The notes under the pieces: generated by a model
The model's database searches: none
Told to the model about the DNA's origin: nothing
The model's input: only the letters and a program-made list of their open reading frames with translations
Program-made: the position numbers and the translations under genes
Origin: Spirochaetales bacterium
GTDB taxonomy: Bacteria > Spirochaetota > Spirochaetia > DSM-27196 > PWMO01
Direction: 5' to 3'
NCBI GenBank assembly: GCA_007130025.1
Contig: SLTF01000040.1
Span: 1 to 6,066 of the forward strand
DNA: 6,066 nt
Shown here: positions 1 through 6,066 of the stretch, one piece after another
Position numbering within the stretch: position 1 is the stretch's first letter
How the letters are laid out: each line of letters begins with the position of its first letter

Positions 1-652
1 AGACCGGTTGTCGCTGAAGCAGCCACGGGATGAAGGCGCCGGGAGCGTCGGAGTTTGCACCGCTTTGCAGGAAGTCATCGAGCGGGCGCCCAAGGGTCTC
101 GGCCCGGTAGAGATAGAGCGGCGGTACGGCCCAATCTGAAGCCGGCTCCTCGGGCTTCTCGGCAAACGAGAGCACCCGGCCGTCGTCCGCCAGCTCCACC
201 ACGCCGGTTCGCCGCAGGCGCTCCACGTCGGGAAGGCGGTGTGCGGTGATGCAGTCGCAGCCAACCGTCGCGAAAAACGAGGCGAAGTCGGCAAGCGAGA
301 AATCGAAGAGGTTATCGCCGGCGACAACCAGCGCGTCTTCGGCGATGTCGCATTCGCGTACCGCGAACCGCAGGTCGGCCAGGGCGCCGAGGCGATTGGC
401 GTTATCCGTGGTTCCGTCATCCAGTACCACAATCGGTACGTCACGGCGACCGGCGGCCCAGACGCGGAACTGCTCGGCAAACCGGGCGTTGGATACCACC
501 ACCGCCCGGGAGATTTCGGGGATCCGCAGCGCGTTGTCGAGAATGCGGTCGATGATGGTGCGCCCGGCCACCTCAAGCAGCGGCTTGGCGCGGTCGCGGG
601 TCAGCGGATAGAGGCGCGTGGCGTATCCGGCGGCGAGTACCACAACCGTCAC
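1..652 (-). CDS. Sugar-1-phosphate nucleotidyltransferase, 3' end cut by window edge
   Basis: The first 217 residues are visible. The protein belongs to the RmlA/GlmU-N nucleotidyltransferase fold, which joins a sugar 1-phosphate and an NTP to give an NDP-sugar and pyrophosphate in the cytoplasm. Seen: the N-terminal nucleotide-binding loop LAAGYATRLYPLT (residues 6-18), AKPLLEV (22-28), the metal-binding region AGDNLFDF (111-118) and EKP (165-167). The GTG start is chosen because GAGAGG lies 7 bases upstream and the family's first beta strand begins at once; no in-frame ATG lies close upstream. It starts 16 bases after the kinase stop, so the two are probably co-transcribed and act in sequence. 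Inferred substrate: the kinase product, perhaps galacturonate 1-phosphate. The nucleotide cannot be read from sequence. Annotation pipelines may name it glucose-1-phosphate thymidylyl- or uridylyltransferase. The family is certain; the substrate is not. Confidence 0.9.
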   Translation of the reverse strand, partial: MTVVVLAAGYATRLYPLTRDRAKPLLEVAGRTIIDRILDNALRIPEISRAVVVSNARFAEQFRVWAAGRRDVPIVVLDDGTTDNANRLGALADLRFAVRECDIAEDALVVAGDNLFDFSLADFASFFATVGCDCITAHRLPDVERLRRTGVVELADDGRVLSFAEKPEEPASDWAVPPLYLYRAETLGRPLDDFLQSGANSDAPGAFIPWLLQRQPV

Positions 653-659
653 GCGGAGA

Positions 660-665
660 CCTCTC
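660..665 (-). promoter_or_regulatory. Ribosome binding site of the nucleotidyltransferase
   Basis: GAGAGG on the minus strand lies 7 bases before the GTG codon at 652-650. It decides the non-ATG start and sits within the 16-base gap after the upstream kinase stop, which favours translation from the same message. Confidence 0.6.
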
Positions 666-668
666 GCA

Positions 669-1883
669 TCATGCCGGCTCCACGCGTGGCCCTATCGGTT
701 CCACGCGGGCACCGTCGGCGGTGGCGCTGAAGAAGACCCGGTAGACGTCGGCGAAGTCGGGGTGTCTTACGGGATAGACGCGGTCCATGCGCGCCTTGAT
801 TGATTCCCGGTGATTGGGATCGATCAGTCCGATGCAGCAGCCGCGGTACCCGGCTCCGCTGAACCGCGCCCCGTAGACCCCTTCGCTCTCCCGCAGGGTC
901 TCGTAGATGGTGATCAGCTCCGGGCATCCGCTCTCGTACTGTTTGATGGAGCTCTCGCCCGATGCAAACATCGCGGCGCCAAAGCTCGCGAGATCACCCT
1001 CGCGCCACGCCGCAACGCCGGTTTCCACGCGGTCGAGCTCCGAGAAGAAGTGATCCGCCCGGCGGCGAAACCGCCCCGGCAGAGTCTCCCGGTGCTCCTG
1101 GTAGCACTCGCGGGGAATATCGCGCAGCATCACGTCCCGAAACGGCGTCACCGGCAGTCCGGCGATCTCCTGCAGCAGCCACGCGGCCACCTTGCACTCG
1201 TCAACGCGGTTGTTGTAATCGGTCTGGATGAGGGTAGTGCTGATCCCGGAGTAGACAATCACCACCTCGAACGGCGGCATCATGGATGATCGGGGCACCA
1301 TCTCGAATGTTTCGCTGAGGCAGTCCATGCGCATCAGCTGCCCGTCAAGACTCAGGATGTTGGCAGACTGGTCGAGGATGCCGTTGTTGAGCCCGATGAA
1401 CTCGCGTTCGACCCAGTGGCTGAAGCGGATCAAATCCTGGGGCTCGACGTCGAGTTCGTTGACCGCGCAGAGCGCCATCAGGTAGGCCGTCGTTACCGCC
1501 GCGGATGAGCTCAAGCCCCCGATCGGCAGCCGCCCCCGGATGACGCCCCGGATACCGCGGGTGAGCCGGTATTTGCGCTGCAGCGAGAGCACGGCGCCCC
1601 GAAGGTAGTTCCCCCAGAAGGTGGGTACCATCTCCGGCACCTGGTCGATGTGAAAGTACTCCTCATCGGGGAAGTCGCGACTCTGCACGCGTACGTAGCC
1701 GTCGTCCGCGGCACCAAAAACCAGATTGACGCTCTCGGTGAGCGCCATCCCCGTGACAATGCCGCCCTGGTGGTCGACGTGGGCCCCCAGCGGACAGACA
1801 CGCAGCGGCGAGCGGACGGCCGCATCGGGTTCCGAACCGAACTTGGTCCGGTACTCGCTGATCAGAAGGTCTCGTTCATTCAT
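669..1883 (-). CDS. Galacturonokinase-like GHMP kinase
   Basis: 404 residues, full length. GHMP kinases of the galactokinase branch phosphorylate the anomeric oxygen of a sugar with ATP. Seen in order: sugar-binding motif RVCPLGAHVDHQGG (28-41), ATP-binding GGLSSSAAV (122-130), NGILDQ with probable catalytic Asp171, DYNNR (222-226) and GARFSGAGYRGC (338-349). Galactokinases have Glu in motif 1 (GEHTDY type); here it is Ala34. This matches, from memory, Arabidopsis galacturonokinase, which reads RICPLGAHIDHQGG with Ala41 and also shares the NGILDQSA and YGARFSGAG(F/Y)RGCC stretches. In the plant enzyme A41E is reported to abolish activity and Y250F to widen specificity to glucuronate; the aligned residues here, Ala34 and Tyr223, are kept. 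Inferred reaction: D-galacturonate + ATP to galacturonate 1-phosphate. The start ATG has only a weak Shine-Dalgarno. The downstream nucleotidyltransferase fits the next step. Automatic labels may say galactokinase. Another uronate, such as glucuronate, remains possible. Confidence 0.88.
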   Translation of the reverse strand: MNERDLLISEYRTKFGSEPDAAVRSPLRVCPLGAHVDHQGGIVTGMALTESVNLVFGAADDGYVRVQSRDFPDEEYFHIDQVPEMVPTFWGNYLRGAVLSLQRKYRLTRGIRGVIRGRLPIGGLSSSAAVTTAYLMALCAVNELDVEPQDLIRFSHWVEREFIGLNNGILDQSANILSLDGQLMRMDCLSETFEMVPRSSMMPPFEVVIVYSGISTTLIQTDYNNRVDECKVAAWLLQEIAGLPVTPFRDVMLRDIPRECYQEHRETLPGRFRRRADHFFSELDRVETGVAAWREGDLASFGAAMFASGESSIKQYESGCPELITIYETLRESEGVYGARFSGAGYRGCCIGLIDPNHRESIKARMDRVYPVRHPDFADVYRVFFSATADGARVEPIGPRVEPA

Positions 1884-1894
1884 GGCGTGGCCTG

Positions 1895-1923
1895 AGAATA
1901 CTTCACTTCCCGCTCGGCTGCAA
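1895..1923 (-). promoter_or_regulatory. Possible sigma-70 promoter for the kinase/nucleotidyltransferase pair
   Basis: On the minus strand, TTGCAG (1923-1918) and TATTCT (1900-1895) are separated by exactly 17 bases. They match the -35 and -10 consensus at 3 of 6 and 4 of 6 positions. The implied transcription start would lie only about 5 bases before the kinase ATG at 1883. That would give a nearly leaderless message, in keeping with the poor ribosome binding site there. This is consensus matching by eye in a 73-base gap and could be chance. Confidence 0.3.
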
Positions 1924-1956
1924 GCAGAAGAATCGCACTGAGCCCCCCGGCGTTGC

Positions 1957-3633
1957 CTACCGATCCGATCCGCGCGACAAGCGGCGCACCGTATCCGAGA
2001 TGGTCAGGCAGCGGTCGCCCACGTGTTCAAGGTGAGCCACGATGTCGATGAAAGCGAGCTCCCCACGGATGTCGGCGTCGTTTTCGCGCTCCAGCGCCTT
2101 GCGCGACCGCTTCTTGAGTTTATCACGCACGGCGTCCACCTGGTCTTCCATCCGGCTGGCGAGCTCCCAGTCCGGATGTTCGATGGTGCCGGTGAGATAG
2201 TCGCTGGTGTATTTCAGGAAGTCCATGATCTGCGCGGTGAAGGCAAACAGCTCCTCACGGCTCTCCTGATGGAACCGGTAATTCTTGCGGTAGCTGCGGG
2301 CGAGAAGCCGCATGGTTTTGTAACAGTCGTCCGCGATGAGCGCCAGCTCCTGCGCGATGCGCTGTTGCTGGTGGATGCGCTCGGCCTGGGCGCGGCTGCA
2401 CGGCAACTGCATGTTGCGGGTGAGGGAGGCCGAGATCTCGTCTTCCGAGTCCTTCACCGCCGCGCGCAGGTTGATGGTCCGCTCGGTGGCGCTGTCCATG
2501 TCGTCACCCACCTGGGTCGCGTTCATCACGATCATCAGCATCTCGAGGGCCTGCCCTGCCGTGCGCCCCAGGGCTGCTTGCGTGAGCACGAGGTTTGCGT
2601 TGACCGACTCGGGCATGGTCGGGGCGAGTGGATGCAGGGGCCGCTGTTCGGCCGGTAATCGCGGCGGGGTGGGAACGAGCCGGGCGCCCATGGCGAACAG
2701 CGGCTTCTCGAGCAGACGCACACAGAGCGCGCTGCAGGTTTGGGTCAGCGTGTGAGCAGCACAAACGAGCAGTACCGAAGCGGAGAGCCGGGGGTAGATC
2801 GCAAGCACCACCACCGCGCCAACCAGCGCCGAGAGTACCGCGATGCACGCGTGCAGAAACGCCGCCCTCCGCGCTTCGCCGCCGAGCGTCCCGGCCGTGA
2901 TCGCTGCAATGGCCGTCAGCCCGAACGTGCTTCCCACCGCCGCGGACGCGGCCATCTCCGCGGGCAACCACCCTCGTGCCATCAGCGCCATCGCCAGCAC
3001 AACGGTTCCCACGGACGAACGGATAATCGAGGAGATCACCGCCCCCAGAAGGAGACCACCCGCAATCGCCCCTCCCCGGGCCAGACCGCCGCCCAGCACA
3101 CCGCCCGACGCGTCTATCATCCAACGCGAGTCGGCGACTACGGCCAGCCGCCCGGTCATCAGATCGAGCGCAAGCAGAACCAGGGCAAGCCCCGCGATGA
3201 GATCGCCATACGTGTATCGACGGAGGCTTCCGCTGAGGCGGAACGGCAGAGATACCGCCATGAGAAGCAGCGCGGGAACGGCGAGCGCAGCGCGAAACCC
3301 GATCAGACCAATCAGCCACGGTACCGCGGTCGCCCCAAGATTGATTCCGACCATTATCCAGAGCGATCGCTCGGCAGAGACCGCCCCACTGTCGATCATG
3401 GTCACCAGCGACACCGTGCCCGAGGCACTCGACCCCCCCGCGGCTACCAGACCGCCGAGACCCAGTCCGCGCAGGCGTCCGGCATGCGCTTCGGCGGCAC
3501 AACGGCGAAACCACGCCCCGATCCATCGCATGGAGACCGAGGTAATCTCGCGGTATCCCAGCAGAAACACCCCAAGCGCACCGAGGGCCGTCAGAATGGC
3601 AAACCCCTGCGACAGACCGGACCACGCGCTCAC
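1957..3633 (-). CDS. Na+/phosphate cotransporter-family protein with C-terminal PhoU-like domain
   Basis: 558 residues. The N-terminal half (about 10-305) is strongly hydrophobic with two repeats of the Na/Pi-cotransporter family, in the inner membrane. Repeat 1 carries GGSSASGTV (66-74) and VGINLGAT (95-102); repeat 2 carries SSIIRSSVGTVV (201-212) and VGSTFGLT (233-240). A proline-rich linker (320-341) leads to a charged helical PhoU-like domain (about 345-550). Its second metal-binding motif is intact (LEHVGD, Glu536 and Asp540). In the first (LALIAD, 430-435) the Glu is replaced by Ala431. Both QSSS signatures of the transporter are eroded. Start: GTG, preceded by GGAGAA 6 bases upstream and overlapping the Fic-like stop by 4 bases (GTGA), so translation is probably coupled. 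Inferred role: phosphate movement or sensing next to Pst, in uptake or export. Family assignment is firm; transport activity and direction are not. Confidence 0.88.
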   Translation of the reverse strand: MSAWSGLSQGFAILTALGALGVFLLGYREITSVSMRWIGAWFRRCAAEAHAGRLRGLGLGGLVAAGGSSASGTVSLVTMIDSGAVSAERSLWIMVGINLGATAVPWLIGLIGFRAALAVPALLLMAVSLPFRLSGSLRRYTYGDLIAGLALVLLALDLMTGRLAVVADSRWMIDASGGVLGGGLARGGAIAGGLLLGAVISSIIRSSVGTVVLAMALMARGWLPAEMAASAAVGSTFGLTAIAAITAGTLGGEARRAAFLHACIAVLSALVGAVVVLAIYPRLSASVLLVCAAHTLTQTCSALCVRLLEKPLFAMGARLVPTPPRLPAEQRPLHPLAPTMPESVNANLVLTQAALGRTAGQALEMLMIVMNATQVGDDMDSATERTINLRAAVKDSEDEISASLTRNMQLPCSRAQAERIHQQQRIAQELALIADDCYKTMRLLARSYRKNYRFHQESREELFAFTAQIMDFLKYTSDYLTGTIEHPDWELASRMEDQVDAVRDKLKKRSRKALERENDADIRGELAFIDIVAHLEHVGDRCLTISDTVRRLSRGSDR

Positions 3634-4292
3634 GACGCGTTCTCCGGTCCGTAGAGAAAACCGTCGTTTACGCGTTCCTTCAGAAACGCCCGAAACCGCT
3701 TTCGGTGGCCCGGCATGCGAAGCGCGGTGTCGAGGGTGTTGTCGTTGTCGGTGAACTTGATGTCGCCGGAGATATCGAGGTAGGTGTGGGCATCGTCCAC
3801 ACTGACAATGTAGGGTGCAGACTGCTTGCTGATGAGCAGGTAGTTCAGAATGATGTTGCCGGTACGGTGGTTCCCCTCAAGAAAGAGTTGTGGGCGGCTC
3901 AGCTGCCGCGAGTAAAAGCCGGTCGCCAGCGCGCACGCATCCTTCTCTTTTCGCTTCTTCAACACCCACTCCTTGATCGGCTTGATCCTGCTCAGGAAGC
4001 TGTTGCGGGTCTCCTGGAGATGCTGATAGTACTGGGCACGGGTATCGCGGTCGGTGCCACACAGGACGATGTGGTTCAGCTCCAGCAGGGCGTGAAGCCC
4101 AACGGGGGTGAAGAGATCCATCTTCCTGACGAGAAGCGAGTTGAGGAAGTCGTACGCCTCGACAATCTGATGAACCATACCGGCGGTGAGATCCTCGCGT
4201 CGCATGGCGAGACGATCGTTAATGGCGGGAAAGGCAGCCTGGAACCGCATCAATGACGTCTCAATGGTGGAGAGATTGAACAGCCTCTGCAT
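3630..4292 (-). CDS. Fic-fold-like protein lacking the catalytic histidine
   Basis: 220 residues, no signal peptide or membrane segment, so probably cytoplasmic. Residues 135-146 read QLFLEGNHRTGN and match the Fic loop consensus HPFx(D/E)GN(G/K)RTG. Phe137, Glu139, Gly140, Asn141, Arg143, Thr144 and Gly145 are kept, but Gln135 stands where the catalytic His should be and Leu136 replaces Pro. The helices before it (about 40-130, with ACALATGFYSRQL at 119-131) and after it (IILNYLLI, 147-154) fit the Fic core. Fic enzymes usually transfer AMP, or another phosphate-containing group, to a protein hydroxyl using that His. So transfer activity is doubtful here, while nucleotide or phosphate binding by the anion-holding loop may remain. 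I see no clear S/TxxxE inhibitory motif and no antitoxin-like partner. The ATG start has GGGAGAAAGG just upstream. It lies 72 bases after pstB and overlaps the Na/Pi gene by 4 bases, pointing to a phosphate-linked job. The fold call rests on one motif plus helix pattern. Confidence 0.72.
   Translation of the reverse strand: MQRLFNLSTIETSLMRFQAAFPAINDRLAMRREDLTAGMVHQIVEAYDFLNSLLVRKMDLFTPVGLHALLELNHIVLCGTDRDTRAQYYQHLQETRNSFLSRIKPIKEWVLKKRKEKDACALATGFYSRQLSRPQLFLEGNHRTGNIILNYLLISKQSAPYIVSVDDAHTYLDISGDIKFTDNDNTLDTALRMPGHRKRFRAFLKERVNDGFLYGPENAS
3640..3645 (-). promoter_or_regulatory. Ribosome binding site of the Na/Pi gene, inside the Fic-like gene
   Basis: GGAGAA on the minus strand, 6 bases before the GTG at 3633-3631, supports this start over later ones. 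It lies in the last codons of the upstream gene, as expected for coupled translation across the GTGA overlap. Confidence 0.55.
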
Positions 4293-4364
4293 CGCGCCTT
4301 TCTCCCATGCCGAACCCGTTTCGCGCCGCCGGCGGAGCCACGCGAGCGGTCCGTCGCCGAAGAA

Positions 4365-5207
4365 TCAGCTGAAGGTACCCGCCAGGTACTCCCTGGTCCG
4401 CTCTTCCCGGGGATTGGAGAAGATCACCGACGTCTTCGACACCTCCACCATTTCCCCCACGTAAAAGAACGCGGTGTAGTCGCTGACCCGGGTGGCCTGC
4501 TGCATGTTGTGGGTCACGATGACAATGGTGACCTGATCCTTCAACTGCTGGATGAGCTGTTCCACCCGCATGGTCGCATTGGGGTCGAGCGAACTGGTTG
4601 GTTCATCCATCAGGAGCACTTCCGGTTCTACCGCGAGCGCCCGCGCGATGCAGAGCCGCTGCTGTTGCCCGCCGGAGAGGCTGCCGCCGGGACTCTTCAG
4701 GCGATCCTTGACCTCGTCCCAGAGCGCCGCATCGGTGAGCGCTTTCTCTACCGCCCGATCGAGCACCGATTTGCTGCGGATCCCCACCAGGCGGAGGCCC
4801 GCGCAGACGTTCTCGTAGATCGACTTGGTAGGAAAGGGGGTGGGCTTCTGGAACACCATACCGATCCGGCGTCGAATGAGCACCGCGTCCATCTGAGGCG
4901 CGTAGATGTTCTCACCGTCGAGGTACGCAGATCCGGTCACCTCGGTATCGGGGCTCAGATCGTGCATCCGATTGAGCGCGCGCAGAAAGGTGGACTTTCC
5001 GCAGCCCGATGGACCGATCAGGGCGGTCACCCGCTGATTGAAGATCGGCATGCTGACGTCGCGAATACCAAACGTTGATTCGCCGTACCGCACCGACAGA
5101 TCGTCGGTTTCCATCCGGACCACTTCGCCGTCGATGGTTTTCGGTGCATTCGGATTCGTGTCGGCAGGTACCGCAGAACCACCGGGTTGTGCCTGTATCG
5201 AACTCAT
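4365..5207 (-). CDS. pstB: Phosphate ABC transporter ATP-binding protein PstB
   Basis: 280 residues. It is the ATPase of the PstSCAB high-affinity phosphate importer, attached to the cytoplasmic face of PstA/PstC, and powers uptake of periplasmic phosphate. All ABC motifs are present: Walker A GPSGCGKST (65-73), Q-loop Gln120, signature LSGGQ (177-181), Walker B VLLMDEP (197-203, catalytic Glu202) and H-loop His233. The stretches FLRALNRMHDL, MVFQKPTPFP and the TREYLAGTF end are typical of PstB rather than other ABC ATPases. It is longer than the usual 250-260 residues because about 30 polar residues precede the domain. AAGGAGA 6 bases before this ATG supports the longer start over Met32. It follows pstA by 76 bases. 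No pho-box can be judged, since the operon start is outside the window. Confidence 0.97.
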   Translation of the reverse strand: MSSIQAQPGGSAVPADTNPNAPKTIDGEVVRMETDDLSVRYGESTFGIRDVSMPIFNQRVTALIGPSGCGKSTFLRALNRMHDLSPDTEVTGSAYLDGENIYAPQMDAVLIRRRIGMVFQKPTPFPTKSIYENVCAGLRLVGIRSKSVLDRAVEKALTDAALWDEVKDRLKSPGGSLSGGQQQRLCIARALAVEPEVLLMDEPTSSLDPNATMRVEQLIQQLKDQVTIVIVTHNMQQATRVSDYTAFFYVGEMVEVSKTSVIFSNPREERTREYLAGTFS

Positions 5208-5213
5208 CTCTGT

Positions 5214-5220
5214 TCTCCTT
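5214..5220 (-). promoter_or_regulatory. Strong ribosome binding site of pstB
   Basis: AAGGAGA on the minus strand, 6 bases before the ATG at 5207. It fixes the longer N-terminus of PstB over the conventional position near Met32. Confidence 0.75.
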
Positions 5221-5225
5221 TTCTC

Positions 5226-5272
5226 GGTGGGGCCACTCGTGCTGCTCGGGTAATCCGGGCAGGGTGGCTACC
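5226..5272 (-). other. Possible RNA stem-loop between pstA and pstB
   Basis: In the transcript, GCCAC (5268-5264) can pair with GTGGC (5236-5232), and GGT (5272-5270) with ACC (5228-5226). Inside, CTGC (5262-5259) pairs with GCAG (5245-5242) and CGG (5257-5255) with CCG (5249-5247), around a 5-base loop with one mismatch and an internal loop. No U-run follows, so it is not a classic terminator. It stops just short of the pstB ribosome binding site. A role in message processing or in tuning PstB output is only a guess. Confidence 0.3.
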
Positions 5273-5283
5273 AACCGGTACGG

Positions 5284-6066
5284 TCACCACTTCAGCTTCT
5301 GTTCCATCCGGCGCAGGACGACTCGACCAATGTAGAAGGTGATCATCACGAAGAGCAGCAGAATGATCGCACCCCCCCACCCCATCGCGTGCCACTGTCG
5401 ATACGGACTGATGGCAAGGCTGTACAACCGTTGCGGTAAACTGTCCATCGGCTGCGTGAGATCAAAGCTGATGAAGTTGTTTCCAAACGACGTGAGCAAC
5501 AGCGGCGCCGCTTCGCCCGCTGCACGCGCGAAGGCGATGAGAATACCGGTGATCACGCCGGCCCGGGCCGCAGGAAGCACCAGCGAGGTGGTCACCTTCC
5601 AGCGCGGAAGGCCCAGGCTGAGTCCCGCCTCTCTCAGACTCCACGGCGTTACCGTCAGTACACTCTCGGTCGTCCGGGCGATGATGGGCAGCATGACAAA
5701 CGCGAGTGCAACCGACCCAGCGAGCGCCGAAAAACCGCCGGTGTTCTTCACCACCAGGGCGTAGGCCAGCAATCCCATCAGGACTGCGGGCATTCCGTTC
5801 AGGGTACTGGTCATCAGCCGCGCAACGGGTGCGAGGGGGTGTTCGCGATACTCCGACATCAGTATCCCGGTCGCAATTCCGAAGGGTATCGCCATCACCA
5901 GCGCGACCAGGTCGATGACAACGGTACCAATGATCGATGCGGCGAGACCCGCCGGGCGACCCTGCATCGCCCTCGCGGGGCTGCCGAGCTCCTGGGTGAA
6001 GAAGTCCACGCTGAACGCCGAGAAGCCGTTCATCACCACGTACACGATGATAATCAACAGCGGAAC
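5284..6066 (-). CDS. pstA: Phosphate ABC transporter permease PstA, N-terminus cut by window edge
   Basis: 260 residues are visible and the frame stays open to the window edge. The hydrophobic start VPLLIIIVYVV is the tail of the family's first membrane helix, so the true start lies outside and the internal TTG at 6057 is not it. The protein is one of two inner-membrane permease subunits of PstSCAB. Seen: membrane segments at about 41-70, 83-106, 112-132, 166-182 and 228-250 of the visible part, and the cytoplasmic EAA loop REAGLSLGLPRWK (145-157), which contacts PstB. LNGMPAVLMGLLAYAL (89-104), ARAAGEAAPLLLTS (180-193) and MDSLPQRLYSLA (207-218) are characteristic of PstA rather than PstC. 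pstB follows 76 bases downstream; pstS and pstC would be expected upstream. Confidence 0.96.
   Translation of the reverse strand, partial: VPLLIIIVYVVMNGFSAFSVDFFTQELGSPARAMQGRPAGLAASIIGTVVIDLVALVMAIPFGIATGILMSEYREHPLAPVARLMTSTLNGMPAVLMGLLAYALVVKNTGGFSALAGSVALAFVMLPIIARTTESVLTVTPWSLREAGLSLGLPRWKVTTSLVLPAARAGVITGILIAFARAAGEAAPLLLTSFGNNFISFDLTQPMDSLPQRLYSLAISPYRQWHAMGWGGAIILLLFVMITFYIGRVVLRRMEQKLKW

Noticed and set aside
239..730. Plus-strand frame of 163 codons opposite the nucleotidyltransferase
   Set aside because: The minus strand here encodes a clear nucleotidyltransferase with its motifs in order; the plus-strand product resembles no family I recognise.
669..1883. Ordinary galactokinase of the Leloir pathway
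   Set aside because: Motif 1 has Ala in place of the galactokinase Glu, similarity to plant galacturonokinase runs along the protein, and no galT, galE or galM is seen in the window.
1884..1956. Rho-independent terminator after the Na/Pi gene
   Set aside because: The gap has only a tiny CTGC/GCAG pairing and no GC-rich hairpin followed by a U-run, so no terminator can be supported.
2504..3625. 373-codon minus-strand frame inside the Na/Pi gene
   Set aside because: It is the same strand in a shifted frame and gives an Arg/Gly/Cys-rich product with no membrane pattern, whereas the chosen frame shows transporter repeats and a PhoU-like domain.
2740..3754. Two long plus-strand open frames (about 300 codons each) opposite the Na/Pi gene
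   Set aside because: The translations are low-complexity, rich in Arg, Pro, Ala and Gln, with no domain. They overlap a well-supported membrane protein, so they are antisense shadows of GC-rich coding sequence.
3630..4292. Fic/Doc-type toxin of a toxin-antitoxin pair
   Set aside because: There is no small antitoxin-like gene next to it, the catalytic His is missing, and its neighbours are transport genes.
4293..4364. Hairpin at the GC palindrome between pstB and the Fic-like gene
   Set aside because: CCGCCGGCGG is a short palindrome with no loop and no U-run; it is expected by chance at this GC content.

Overview
The window is GC-rich bacterial DNA, densely packed, with every convincing gene on the minus strand. 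It therefore reads from position 6066 down to 1. Both edges cut a gene: pstA lacks its N-terminus at the right edge, and a sugar-1-phosphate nucleotidyltransferase lacks its C-terminus at the left edge. Nothing in the sequence fixes the taxon. High GC and the mix of Pst and Na/Pi genes with a uronate kinase would suit a free-living, carbohydrate-using bacterium. A spirochaete-like source is only a guess.

Region 1 (6066 to 1957) is a phosphate block. In transcription order it holds pstA (inner-membrane permease of the high-affinity phosphate ABC importer), pstB (its ATPase), a 220-residue Fic-fold-like protein whose motif has Gln where the catalytic His should be, and a Na+/phosphate cotransporter-family protein with a C-terminal PhoU-like domain. 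Gaps are 76 and 72 bases, and the last two genes overlap by 4 bases (GTGA), so one operon is likely. No separate phoU follows pstB within the window. The PhoU-like domain fused to the cotransporter may fill that role.

Region 2 (1923 to 1) is a sugar-activation pair. A GHMP kinase that resembles plant galacturonokinase far more than ordinary galactokinase is followed 16 bases later by a nucleotidyltransferase. Together they suggest salvage of a free uronic acid, probably D-galacturonate, to the 1-phosphate and then to an NDP-uronate. A possible promoter in the 73-base gap before the kinase would separate this unit from the phosphate operon.

Most notable points: the His-less Fic protein embedded in a phosphate-transport operon; the bacterial galacturonokinase-like enzyme paired with a small RmlA/GlmU-type nucleotidyltransferase; and the eroded QSSS motifs in the Na/Pi protein. 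There is no gene-free stretch over 300 bases, and I saw no RNA gene, mobile element, CRISPR array or long repeat.
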